Source of the DNA: Candidatus Omnitrophota bacterium | GTDB taxonomy: Bacteria; Ratteibacteria; UBA8468; B48-G9; JAFGKM01 | Assembly (NCBI GenBank): GCA_023819545.1 | Contig: JAMWCA010000067.1 | Span: 1 to 6,831, forward strand | DNA length: 6,831 bases | Direction: 5' to 3' | Shown: piece after piece, positions 1-6,353 of the stretch | Numbering within the stretch: the stretch's first letter is position 1 | How the letters are laid out: the number at the start of each line of letters is the position of its first letter | The notes under the pieces: model-generated | Seen by the model: only the letters and a program-made list of their open reading frames with translations | Told to the model about the DNA's origin: nothing | Databases searched by the model: none | Translations under genes and position numbers: made by a program

Positions 1-11
1 TCTTTATTAAT

Positions 12-2186
12 TCACTTAAACTCTTCAAATCCATTTTCCTCTGAATTTTGTTCGTTGTTATCCAAGTTTATTAAAACTTTCCTGGGTTTGCCTTCTTGAT
101 ATGGTCCAACAATCCCTTCTTCTTCCATCCTTTCAATCAATCTTGCTGCTTTATTAAATCCTATTCTCAATCTTCTTTGAAGCATTGAAATTGAAGCGAT
201 TTTTGTAGTAATAACAATCCTTTTTGCCTGTTCATAAAGTGCTTCTTCATCATCATATTCTGTTTGTAATATTTCAAGGGCGCCTACTTCTTCAATAGAT
301 TTACTTTCAAGGATTTCCATATTATATTCTGGAATTCTCTGTTTCTTTATAAAACTACATACTTTTTCTATCTCTTCATCTGAAATATAACTTCCCTGAA
401 TTCTTATTAAACTTGAACTTAAAGGTGGTAAGAATAACATATCTCCCCTTCCAAGTAATTTTTCAGCACCAATTCTATCAAGAATTGTTCTTGAATCAAA
501 TTTTGATGTAACTTGAAAAGATATTCTACAAGGTAAATTTGCTTTAATTACACCAGTTATAACATTTACAGATGGTCTTTGAGTTGCTAAAATTAAATGT
601 ATTCCTGCTGCTCTTGAGAGTTGGGCAAGTCGTATAATACTATGTTCTATTTCATTTTTTGCAACTGCCATTAAATCAGCAAGTTCATCAATAACAACAA
701 CTATATATGGCAAAGGATTATCTTTAAAAATATTATTGTATGAGTCAACATTTCTAATTCTGTTTTCTGAAAAAAGTTTATATCTTCTTGTCATTTCTCC
801 TATTAACCATTTTAAAGCATTGACCGCTTTTTTAATATCAACTATAACAGGACACAATAGATGAGGAAGGTCATTATAAAGAGTAAGTTCAACCATCTTA
901 GGGTCTATCAATATAAACTTAACTTCATCAGGACTTGCTTTGTATAAAATTGAGGTAATAAGAGAATTAAGACAGACAGTTTTACCAGAACCTGTGGCAC
1001 CTGCAATTAAAAGATGTGGCATCAATTTTAAATCTGTTACAATTGGCCTTCCCATTATATCTTTCCCAATAGCAAGGGTTAACTTTGATGTAGACCTTTG
1101 AAAATCCCTGCTTTCTACAATCTCCCTTAAGTATACTATTGAAATCTCTCTATTCGGAACTTCAATTCCAACAGTTGATTTATTTGGTAAAGGAGCAACA
1201 ACTCTTATAGTTGTTGTCTTTAAATTCATAGCAATGTTGTCTTGAATTTTAAAAATCTTTTGGACCTGAATACCTGGAGCAAGTTGAACTTCAAACATAG
1301 TAACTCTTGGGCCTTGATTTATTTGAACAACTTCTCCTTCTATATCAAATTCTGAAAGTGTTTCTTCTATGACCTGAGCATATATTTCTAAATCCTCTTT
1401 TGTTTCTTTTTGTGTTGGACTACCTACTTTTAGGAAATCAATTGGTGGGAAATTATAAACTATCCCTCTTTGTGAAATAGTCGCCTTTTTTACTTTCTTT
1501 TTTTCTTTTTCTTCTTTTAATTTTTCCTTTTCTGTTTCTAATTTCTCCTCCTCTGATTTGGGTTCAGGGAGTTCTATTTTTTTCCTTGTTTGGAATGTTT
1601 TCTTGGTTACCCTTTCAGATAAAACTGGATTTTCTGGCAAAATTATTTTTTCTTCTCTAAAAATATAATTATTAATTACTACTTTGAATGGCTCAAAATA
1701 CATTTTATAACTTAAACTTATAAACAAAATTAACAAAAGTCCAAGAATAAAAAATATGCCCTTTTCTCCAAAATATTCTTTTAAAATAAAACTCAAAACA
1801 GTTCCTAAGAAACCGCCATTAAAATTTTCAAAAGATGGATTTATCATTGTTAAAAATATTGAAAAGACCGAAAGAATACCAACTATACTTACAATCCTTT
1901 TCCATAAATTTTCTTTTTCTCCCCAGATGATATTATAACCTAAAAAAAGTAGACAGATTAAAAGAAGATATGAACTTTTGCCAAATAAAAAGAAAATAAG
2001 ACCTGTTAAATATGAGCCAAATTTACCACCAAAATTTTTTATATTCTGATTTACAGGAAGACCAATCTGACAAAACTTAAATGTTGGGTCAAAAGGGTCA
2101 AAAGATATAAATAAAAAGAAAAAATAAATTATAAGACCAAATATTAAAATACCTTTTATCCAGTTTTCTAAATCTTTCCATCTCAT
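12..2186 (-). CDS. ftsK: FtsK/SpoIIIE-family DNA translocase
   Basis: Membrane-anchored, ATP-driven double-stranded DNA pump that clears chromosome termini through the closing division septum. The 724-residue protein has the full family layout. Hydrophobic segments lie near residues 11-28, 60-88, 98-115 and 143-160, with the family-typical N-x-x-GGKFG stretch before the second. A short, highly charged Glu/Lys linker spans about 205-235, far shorter than the linker of E. coli FtsK (about 1,300 aa protein) and more like SpoIIIE/SftA-size proteins. The alpha domain covers about 245-350. The RecA-like motor carries Walker A GATGSGKT (396-403, Lys402) and Walker B VVVIDE (Asp500, Glu501), plus the typical ATQRPSVNVITG stretch. 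The C-terminal gamma winged helix (about 647-705) is present, which in the family reads polar DNA motifs (KOPS/SRS). The start MRWKDLENW fits the family and sits just downstream of a good promoter with no Shine-Dalgarno. Divergent from rbfA. Intact; identification is secure, the cellular role is from the family. Confidence 0.97.
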   Translation of the reverse strand: MRWKDLENWIKGILIFGLIIYFFFLFISFDPFDPTFKFCQIGLPVNQNIKNFGGKFGSYLTGLIFFLFGKSSYLLLICLLFLGYNIIWGEKENLWKRIVSIVGILSVFSIFLTMINPSFENFNGGFLGTVLSFILKEYFGEKGIFFILGLLLILFISLSYKMYFEPFKVVINNYIFREEKIILPENPVLSERVTKKTFQTRKKIELPEPKSEEEKLETEKEKLKEEKEKKKVKKATISQRGIVYNFPPIDFLKVGSPTQKETKEDLEIYAQVIEETLSEFDIEGEVVQINQGPRVTMFEVQLAPGIQVQKIFKIQDNIAMNLKTTTIRVVAPLPNKSTVGIEVPNREISIVYLREIVESRDFQRSTSKLTLAIGKDIMGRPIVTDLKLMPHLLIAGATGSGKTVCLNSLITSILYKASPDEVKFILIDPKMVELTLYNDLPHLLCPVIVDIKKAVNALKWLIGEMTRRYKLFSENRIRNVDSYNNIFKDNPLPYIVVVIDELADLMAVAKNEIEHSIIRLAQLSRAAGIHLILATQRPSVNVITGVIKANLPCRISFQVTSKFDSRTILDRIGAEKLLGRGDMLFLPPLSSSLIRIQGSYISDEEIEKVCSFIKKQRIPEYNMEILESKSIEEVGALEILQTEYDDEEALYEQAKRIVITTKIASISMLQRRLRIGFNKAARLIERMEEEGIVGPYQEGKPRKVLINLDNNEQNSEENGFEEFK

Positions 2187-2195
2187 TATATAATT

Positions 2196-2224
2196 AATTT
2201 ACCACCAAATCTTTATTTTGACAA
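2196..2224 (-). promoter_or_regulatory. Predicted sigma70-type promoter of ftsK
   Basis: On the minus strand, TTGTCA (2224-2219, 5 of 6 to TTGACA) is followed after exactly 17 bp by TAAATT (2201-2196), preceded by a TGG that makes an extended -10 (TGnTAAATT). Only 9 nt separate the -10 from the ftsK ATG, so the predicted RNA start lies about 2-3 nt before the start codon. No Shine-Dalgarno is present at normal spacing; a GGTGGT at 2206-2201 is 14 nt away and overlaps the -10 itself. This points to a leaderless or near-leaderless transcript. Predicted by eye only. Confidence 0.6.
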
Positions 2225-2242
2225 TAAATTCCTTTGTTGAGA

Positions 2243-2276
2243 TTGCATTAAAATCTTTTTTCTGTTATTCTAATAT
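2243..2276 (+). promoter_or_regulatory. Probable rbfA-argS promoter region
   Basis: The best arrangement is TTGCAT (2243-2248), a 17-bp spacer and TATTCT (2266-2271), preceded by TGT so that it reads as an extended -10. An overlapping alternative uses TCTAAT (2269-2274) or TAATAT (2271-2276) as the -10. The order '-10, about 8-10 nt, GGAG' resembles the layout before the epimerase gene at 4271-4291. The RNA would start near 2278-2281, giving a leader of only about 13-16 nt before the ATT start. The exact hexamers are uncertain. Confidence 0.4.
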
Positions 2277-2283
2277 AAACAAA

Positions 2284-2296
2284 AGGAGAAAAAATT
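2284..2296 (+). promoter_or_regulatory. Ribosome binding site and ATT start codon of rbfA
   Basis: AGGAG at 2284-2288 is followed by five A residues and then ATT at 2294-2296, the same 5-nt spacing as between AGGAGG and ATG in the epimerase gene at 4286-4297. No ATG, GTG, TTG or CTG occurs in this reading frame between the upstream in-frame stop (TAA, 2276-2278) and the ATG at 2327. The first ATG is 38 nt from this Shine-Dalgarno, too far to use it. The site therefore decides the start in favour of ATT. Confidence 0.75.
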
Positions 2297-2641
2297 AAAA
2301 CAAGAAGACAATTAAAAGTTGAAAGTATGTTGAGGAAGGAAATTGAAGAAATAATAAGGAGGGATGTATCTGACCCAAGGATATGTTTTTTTACAATTAC
2401 TTATATTCACACAACAGGGGACTTAAAAAATGTAAAGGTTGGGATAAGTTTTATAGGGGATGAAAAACAAGTAGAAAATGCATTTCGTGGGATTTTAAGT
2501 GCTCAAAAATTTATTCAATATAAACTTGGGCAGAAGATATCTCTTAAATTCACACCTATTCTTGAATTTGAACTTGATGAGAGGAAAGAATACAGAATTG
2601 AAAAACTTTTAAAAGAGATAAAAGAAGAGAATGAGAAGTGA
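2294..2641 (+). CDS. rbfA: Ribosome-binding factor A (RbfA), ATT start
   Basis: Small KH-fold cytoplasmic protein that binds the maturing 30S subunit and is needed for late 16S rRNA processing and cold adaptation. The product is 115 aa from the ATT, within the usual family range of about 110-135. Starting there gives KTRRQLKVESMLRKEIEEI, which matches the family's first helix (Arg-rich start, then a helix ending before D-P-R). Starting at the first ATG (2327) would give 104 aa and remove the beginning of that helix. Further family marks are DPRI (27-30), the 'T-x-T-x-x-x-x-T-G-D-L' strand (about 34-44) and the 'P-I-L-E-F-x-x-D' strand near the C-terminus. It overlaps argS by 11 nt, indicating an operon. 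In many bacteria rbfA sits after nusA-infB; here it leads a pair with argS. Family assignment is strong; the start codon is inferred from homology and the Shine-Dalgarno. Confidence 0.93.
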   Translation: MKTRRQLKVESMLRKEIEEIIRRDVSDPRICFFTITYIHTTGDLKNVKVGISFIGDEKQVENAFRGILSAQKFIQYKLGQKISLKFTPILEFELDERKEYRIEKLLKEIKEENEK

Positions 2642-4247
2642 TGTAAAAGATAAAATAGAGAAAACATTAAAAAAAATTATAAAAGATTTTAAAAAAGATG
2701 TTGATTTTGTAGTATTGCCATCTGAGAAAGAAGAATTTGGTGATTTTTATACAAACATCTCTTTTAAACTTGCAGATAAGGAAAATCCACCACAAAAACT
2801 TGCTGAAATTATAAAACAAAAGATTTCTTCTGATTTAAAAGGAATAATTAAAAAAATTGAAACAAAGAATGGATTTATTAATTTTTTTATAGATGAGGAT
2901 ATTTACAGAGAAAATATTTTAAAAATTTTTCAGAATGGGAAGGAATATTTAAAAGAAAATATAGGGAATGGGAAAAAAATATTAATTGAATTTGTTAGTG
3001 CCAATCCTACTGGCCCTCTAACAATTGCTCATGGAAGACAAGCAGCGTATGGAGAATCACTTTCAAGAATATTAAAATTCTCTAATTTTGATGTTACAAA
3101 AGAATATTATATAAATGATGCGGGTAGACAAATGGAATTACTTGGAGAATCATTAAAAGCAAGATATTATCAACTTAAAGGAATTGAATATGAAATTCCA
3201 GAAGATGGATATTTTGGTGATTATTTAATTGATATTGCAAAAAAGATAAAAGAAGTTAAAGATGATAAAAATTTCTTTATAGAATTTGCTTTTAATGAGA
3301 TACTACAGGATATAAAAAAAGACCTTAAAAGTTTTGGTGTTTCTTTTGATAATTGGGTTAAAGAAAGCGAATTTATAAAAAATAAAGAAGTTGAAAATGT
3401 TTTAAATATTCTAAAAAATAAAAATTTGATTTATGAAAAAGAAGGGAGTTTATGGTTTAAAACTACTGTCTTTGGAGATGATAAGGATAGAGTTGTAGTT
3501 AAAAAGGACAAAACTTATACATATCTTGCAACAGACATCGCTTACCATAAATACAAAATTGAAAGGAACTTTGAAGTTATTATAAATATTGTTGGTCCTG
3601 ATCATCATGGATATATACCGAGATTAAAAGCATCAGTTACTTCTTTAGGCTTCAATCCTAATAATTTTATCGTTTTAATAGTTCAACTTACAACATTATA
3701 TAGGGGAAAAGAAAAATTAAGAATGTCAACAAGGAAAGGACAATTTATAACTTTAAGACAACTTATTGATGAAATAGGAGCAGATGCAACTAAATTTTTC
3801 TTTTTATTTAGAAAAATAGACAGTCATCTTGATTTTGATATAGAAGTTGCTAAAAAACAGTCAAGTGAAAATCCTGTTTATTATCTTCAATATGCATATG
3901 TTCGTCTTAAGCATGTAATTGAGTTTGCAAAAGAAAAAGGTTATGAATTTGAAGGAGAACAATTCCAAATTGATTTATTAAATAATGAAGAAGAGATTGA
4001 ATTAATGAAAAGAATTTGGAAATTTAATGAAATTATAAATAATGTGGTTAAAACTTACGGAGTTCATCTTCTTGCCGAATATTTACTTGATATATCAAAA
4101 TTATTTCATTCTTATTACCAAAAATATAGAATAGTTGGAGATGAAAAAGAATTAACATATGCACGACTTGTTCTTATAAAATCTCTTCTTGTTGTTTTTG
4201 AATTATCTCTTAATCTTTTAAATATTTCTCTTCCAGAAAGAATGTAA
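2631..4247 (+). CDS. argS: Arginyl-tRNA synthetase (class I)
   Basis: Charges tRNA-Arg with arginine using ATP in the cytoplasm. The 538-aa protein (family usually 550-590) has the N-terminal tRNA-binding domain (about 1-90), a Rossmann catalytic core with NPTGPLTIAHGR (125-136), TDIAYH, GPDHHG (322-327) and RMSTRKG (364-370, the KMSKS loop). It ends with a helical DALR anticodon-binding domain (about 410-538) carrying the typical NPVYYLQYAYVR opening and the family-typical LPERM end. In the HIGH-equivalent T131-I-A-H134 the first histidine is threonine and the glycine is alanine; the second His and the following Gly-Arg are kept. The rest of the site is intact, so it should be active. The start ATG lies inside the end of rbfA (11-nt overlap, frame shifted) with only a weak purine-rich GAAGAGA before it, so translation is probably coupled to rbfA. 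No terminator hairpin follows the stop. Confidence 0.97.
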   Translation: MRSDVKDKIEKTLKKIIKDFKKDVDFVVLPSEKEEFGDFYTNISFKLADKENPPQKLAEIIKQKISSDLKGIIKKIETKNGFINFFIDEDIYRENILKIFQNGKEYLKENIGNGKKILIEFVSANPTGPLTIAHGRQAAYGESLSRILKFSNFDVTKEYYINDAGRQMELLGESLKARYYQLKGIEYEIPEDGYFGDYLIDIAKKIKEVKDDKNFFIEFAFNEILQDIKKDLKSFGVSFDNWVKESEFIKNKEVENVLNILKNKNLIYEKEGSLWFKTTVFGDDKDRVVVKKDKTYTYLATDIAYHKYKIERNFEVIINIVGPDHHGYIPRLKASVTSLGFNPNNFIVLIVQLTTLYRGKEKLRMSTRKGQFITLRQLIDEIGADATKFFFLFRKIDSHLDFDIEVAKKQSSENPVYYLQYAYVRLKHVIEFAKEKGYEFEGEQFQIDLLNNEEEIELMKRIWKFNEIINNVVKTYGVHLLAEYLLDISKLFHSYYQKYRIVGDEKELTYARLVLIKSLLVVFELSLNLLNISLPERM

Positions 4248-4270
4248 TTTTAATTTTTTTTAATCTGATT

Positions 4271-4291
4271 TATAATATACAAAAAAGGAGG
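4271..4291 (+). promoter_or_regulatory. -10 box and strong ribosome binding site of the epimerase-like gene
   Basis: A consensus TATAAT lies at 4271-4276 in the 49-nt gap after argS. Its -35 is weak: TTTTAA at 4248-4253 with a 17-bp spacer. The RNA would begin near 4283, immediately before AAGGAGG (4285-4291), which is 5 nt from the ATG at 4297. The gene can thus be expressed independently of rbfA-argS, although the absence of a terminator in the gap also allows read-through from argS. Confidence 0.55.
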
Positions 4292-4296
4292 GGAAA

Positions 4297-5262
4297 ATGA
4301 AATTGGGAGTATTTATAGTGGTCTTTGGAGGAAAGAGTTTGGATGAAGCACTTGATAAAATAAAAGAATTAGGACTTGATGCAGTAGAGATAGGAACAGG
4401 AAATTACCCAGGAGATGCTTTCTGTAAAGTAGATGAATTGTTAGAAAATGAGAATAAATTAAATGAATTTAAAAAAGCATTTGAAAAAAGAGGTCTTGAA
4501 ATTTCTGCTTTGTCTTGCCATGGGAATCCACTCCATCCAGATAAAAATATTTCAGAAGCACACAAAAAAGTTCAAAGAAAAACAATCCTTCTTGCAGAAA
4601 AACTTGGTATAGGAAGAATTATAACTTTTTCAGGTTGTCCTGGAGATAGTGAAAATGCAAAATATCCAAATTGGGTAACATGTCCCTGGCCAACTGATTT
4701 TTCAGATATTTTAAAATGGCAATGGGAAAAAGTTGTGATTCCATACTGGAAAGAAGAAGTTGAGTTTGCAAGAAAGCATAATGTAAAAGAGATATGTCTT
4801 GAAATGCATCCTGGTTTTGTTGTTTATAATCCAGAAACACTTTTAAAATTAAGAGATGCCTGTGGTGAAGAAATTGGAGCAAATTTTGACCCAAGTCATT
4901 TATTTTGGCAGGGAATAGATCCAATAGCAGCGATAAGGAAATTGAAAGGAGCAATATATCATGTTCATGCAAAAGATACAAAGATAAATCCATATACATC
5001 AAGTATAAATGGGGTTCTTGATACAAAGACATATCTTGATGAAGAAAATAGAAGTTGGATATTTAGGACAGTTGGATATGGACATGGATACGAATTCTGG
5101 AATGATTTTGTTTCAACATTAAGAATGGCTGGTTACGATGGTGTATTAAGTATTGAACATGAAGATAGTTTAATGAGTGGAGAGGAAGGACTTAGAAAAG
5201 CAGTTGAATTTCTGAAAAATGTATTAATTAGAGAACCAAAACCAAAGGCATGGTGGACATAA
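4297..5262 (+). CDS. Sugar phosphate isomerase/epimerase-like TIM-barrel protein
   Basis: Member of the xylose isomerase-like / AP endonuclease 2-like TIM-barrel superfamily, soluble and metal-dependent; members isomerise, epimerise or dehydrate sugars and cyclitols. The 321-aa protein has the expected start (MKLGVFIVVF, strand 1) and 'GLDAVEIGTG' at strand 2. Candidate metal and catalytic ligands at the barrel strand ends are E169 (CLEMHP), D198 and H201 (NFDPSH), H222 and H224 (HVHAKD) and E287 (SIEHED), so the active site looks complete. An aromatic, Cys/Pro-rich loop (about 115-135, SGCPGDS to CPWPTD) may shape the substrate pocket. It has a strong Shine-Dalgarno and its own -10 box. It is convergent with a Gfo/Idh/MocA oxidoreductase, a family often found beside such epimerases in sugar or inositol breakdown. 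The substrate cannot be assigned; IolE/IolH-like or ketose 3-epimerase activities are possible. Superfamily call is firm, function is not. Confidence 0.88.
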   Translation: MKLGVFIVVFGGKSLDEALDKIKELGLDAVEIGTGNYPGDAFCKVDELLENENKLNEFKKAFEKRGLEISALSCHGNPLHPDKNISEAHKKVQRKTILLAEKLGIGRIITFSGCPGDSENAKYPNWVTCPWPTDFSDILKWQWEKVVIPYWKEEVEFARKHNVKEICLEMHPGFVVYNPETLLKLRDACGEEIGANFDPSHLFWQGIDPIAAIRKLKGAIYHVHAKDTKINPYTSSINGVLDTKTYLDEENRSWIFRTVGYGHGYEFWNDFVSTLRMAGYDGVLSIEHEDSLMSGEEGLRKAVEFLKNVLIREPKPKAWWT

Positions 5263-5263
5263 A

Positions 5264-6313
5264 TTAATTTTTTAATAAATCAAAATATTCTTTTGCAATT
5301 TTTAGGTCTTTTAATGCTTCTTCTGCATCAACGGGTGGTTTTATTTCACCTTTTATTGCTTTAATAAAATTTATACTTTGTTGATACATTGCTGAAATTG
5401 GTGGAAATTGAGGTATTATTGTTTGAGGTGTAGGTTTGTCTTTATAAATTTTAACTTTGCCAGAAATATTTGAAGCAAGAGGAGCAGGAAGAGAAAGTTC
5501 AATATATCCATATTCAAAACAGATAAGTATTTTTTCTTCCCATGTAAAAGATGTTTTATAAGGCGCCATCTCTATTATTCCTGGAATGCCTGAATTACTT
5601 TCTACTACCATTAGAATTTTTGATTTATCGGCAAATTTTACTTTATAATCTTCTCCAAAAAGAAATCTCATAAAATTTACTTGATGTATATAATAATTAA
5701 CAAAATCAATATATTCTCTAAAATCTTCTTCATTGATATTCTCAGGTTTTGGGTCAAATTCAATATTTTCGGGTAATTTTTCATCTGTTGTTATTAAATC
5801 TTTAAAACCCCCTTGTATCCAGTCACCTGGTGGCATTGTTATTCTAATATATTTCAATTTCCCAATTTCTTCAGAATTTTTAAACTTATCAAGAAGATTT
5901 TTCACATAAATAGAAGCAAGAGCACTTCTTTTATGATATCCAACCATTAGAAATGCTTTTGTTTTTTTAACCATCTCTAATATTTTTTCTCCAATTTCTA
6001 CTGAACTTGCAATTGACTTTTCTATAAAAACAGGTTTTTTTGCCTTTAAAATTTCTTTAAGAATTACATAATGTCTTGTAAATGGTTGAGAAGCAACTAT
6101 ACCATCAAAATCTTCTTTTTCAATTAAATCATCAAAATTTTTATAAAAATTTTTAATTCCATATCTTTCCATTACTTTTTTCCCAAGATTTTCTCTTATT
6201 TCACAGATTGCAACAACCTCACAATCAGGGATAAGGACATAATTTTTTAAATGAGCACATTGACCCATTGAACCAACACCAACAAAAATAATTCTAACTT
6301 TTCTATTTTTCAT
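5264..6313 (-). CDS. Gfo/Idh/MocA-family NAD(P)-dependent oxidoreductase
   Basis: Soluble dehydrogenase of the glucose-fructose oxidoreductase / inositol dehydrogenase family, which oxidises or reduces sugar and cyclitol hydroxyls with NAD(P). The 349 aa is normal length. An N-terminal Rossmann fold has GVGSMG (12-17), an acidic residue after strand 2 (AICE, Glu38) that favours NAD over NADP, and the catalytic E98-K99 motif (FIEKS, where many members have EKP). The C-terminal alpha/beta domain starts after 'MVGYHKR' (123-129), and His210 in YYIHQVNFMRFLFG occupies the usual catalytic histidine region. The start MKNRKVRIIFVG places the first strand correctly. No Shine-Dalgarno is visible, only an A-rich leader, and the predicted -10 ends 9 nt before the ATG. 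It is convergent with the epimerase-like gene, with stop codons 1 nt apart and no terminator between. The substrate is unknown; a shared pathway with the epimerase is inference. Confidence 0.92.
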   Translation of the reverse strand: MKNRKVRIIFVGVGSMGQCAHLKNYVLIPDCEVVAICEIRENLGKKVMERYGIKNFYKNFDDLIEKEDFDGIVASQPFTRHYVILKEILKAKKPVFIEKSIASSVEIGEKILEMVKKTKAFLMVGYHKRSALASIYVKNLLDKFKNSEEIGKLKYIRITMPPGDWIQGGFKDLITTDEKLPENIEFDPKPENINEEDFREYIDFVNYYIHQVNFMRFLFGEDYKVKFADKSKILMVVESNSGIPGIIEMAPYKTSFTWEEKILICFEYGYIELSLPAPLASNISGKVKIYKDKPTPQTIIPQFPPISAMYQQSINFIKAIKGEIKPPVDAEEALKDLKIAKEYFDLLKN

Positions 6314-6322
6314 TTTTGATAA

Positions 6323-6351
6323 ATTTTACTTTTTTTCTTTTTTTTTGTAAA
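6323..6351 (-). promoter_or_regulatory. Predicted promoter of the oxidoreductase gene
   Basis: On the minus strand, TTTACA (6351-6346, 5 of 6 to consensus) and TAAAAT (6328-6323, 5 of 6) are separated by exactly 17 bp. Only 9 nt lie between the -10 and the ATG at 6313, so RNA would start about 2-3 nt before the start codon. Its -35 overlaps the -10 of the opposing glyQ promoter, and its -10 overlaps the glyQ -35. The spacer is almost pure A on this strand. Chance matches are a concern in such AT-rich DNA, but the spacing and start position agree. Confidence 0.5.
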
Positions 6352-6353
6352 AT
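6325..6353 (+). promoter_or_regulatory. Predicted promoter of glyQ
   Basis: TTTACT (6325-6330, 4 of 6 to consensus) and TAAAAT (6348-6353, 5 of 6) have a 17-bp spacer made of T6-C-T9 plus G. The ATG at 6365 is 11 nt after the -10, giving a predicted leader of about 5 nt. No Shine-Dalgarno is present between the -10 and the start codon. It is interlocked with the oxidoreductase promoter on the other strand. Confidence 0.5.

Larger units (their letters stand above)
6323..6353. repeat. 7-bp perfect inverted repeat in the divergent promoter
   Basis: ATTTTAC (6323-6329) and GTAAAAT (6347-6353) are exact inverted copies separated by 17 bp. The arms contain the paired -10 and -35 hexamers of the two opposing promoters. 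The arms are too far apart and too AT-rich to act as a terminator. They could also be a binding site for a dimeric regulator, though nothing else in the window supports that. Confidence 0.55.

Noticed and set aside
1490..1580. Glu/Lys-rich stretch of ftsK as a frameshift or repeat insertion
   Set aside because: It is the charged linker expected between the membrane and motor parts of FtsK; reading frame and flanking domains are intact.
1756..1938. 60-aa open frame on the plus strand
   Set aside because: It lies wholly opposite the membrane-segment region of ftsK, shows no family motif and no ribosome binding site, and reads as the low-complexity complement of Phe/Leu/Ile-rich coding DNA.
2218..2223. 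Perfect TTGACA on the plus strand as the -35 of rbfA
   Set aside because: No acceptable -10 occurs 16-18 bp downstream (the region reads GATTGC). The same bases read in reverse give TTGTCA, which fits the ftsK promoter well.
2327..2641. rbfA starting at the first ATG (104 aa)
   Set aside because: This start removes the first part of the conserved N-terminal helix and has no Shine-Dalgarno; the strong AGGAG at 2284-2288 is 38 nt away and placed for the ATT at 2294.
4619..5032. 137-aa open frame on the minus strand
   Set aside because: Leu/His/Gln-rich translation antisense to the epimerase gene, whose ligand motifs are clearly on the plus strand; no start signal.
5263..5276. ATTAA-TTTT-TTAAT inverted repeat between the convergent genes as a terminator
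   Set aside because: Five A/T pairs with no G/C would not form a stable RNA hairpin; such repeats are expected by chance in this AT-rich DNA.
6331..6346. T-tract (T6-C-T9) as a terminator for the oxidoreductase or upstream transcription
   Set aside because: No hairpin precedes it on either strand, and it sits as the spacer of two opposing promoters; it may bend the DNA but does not look like a terminator.
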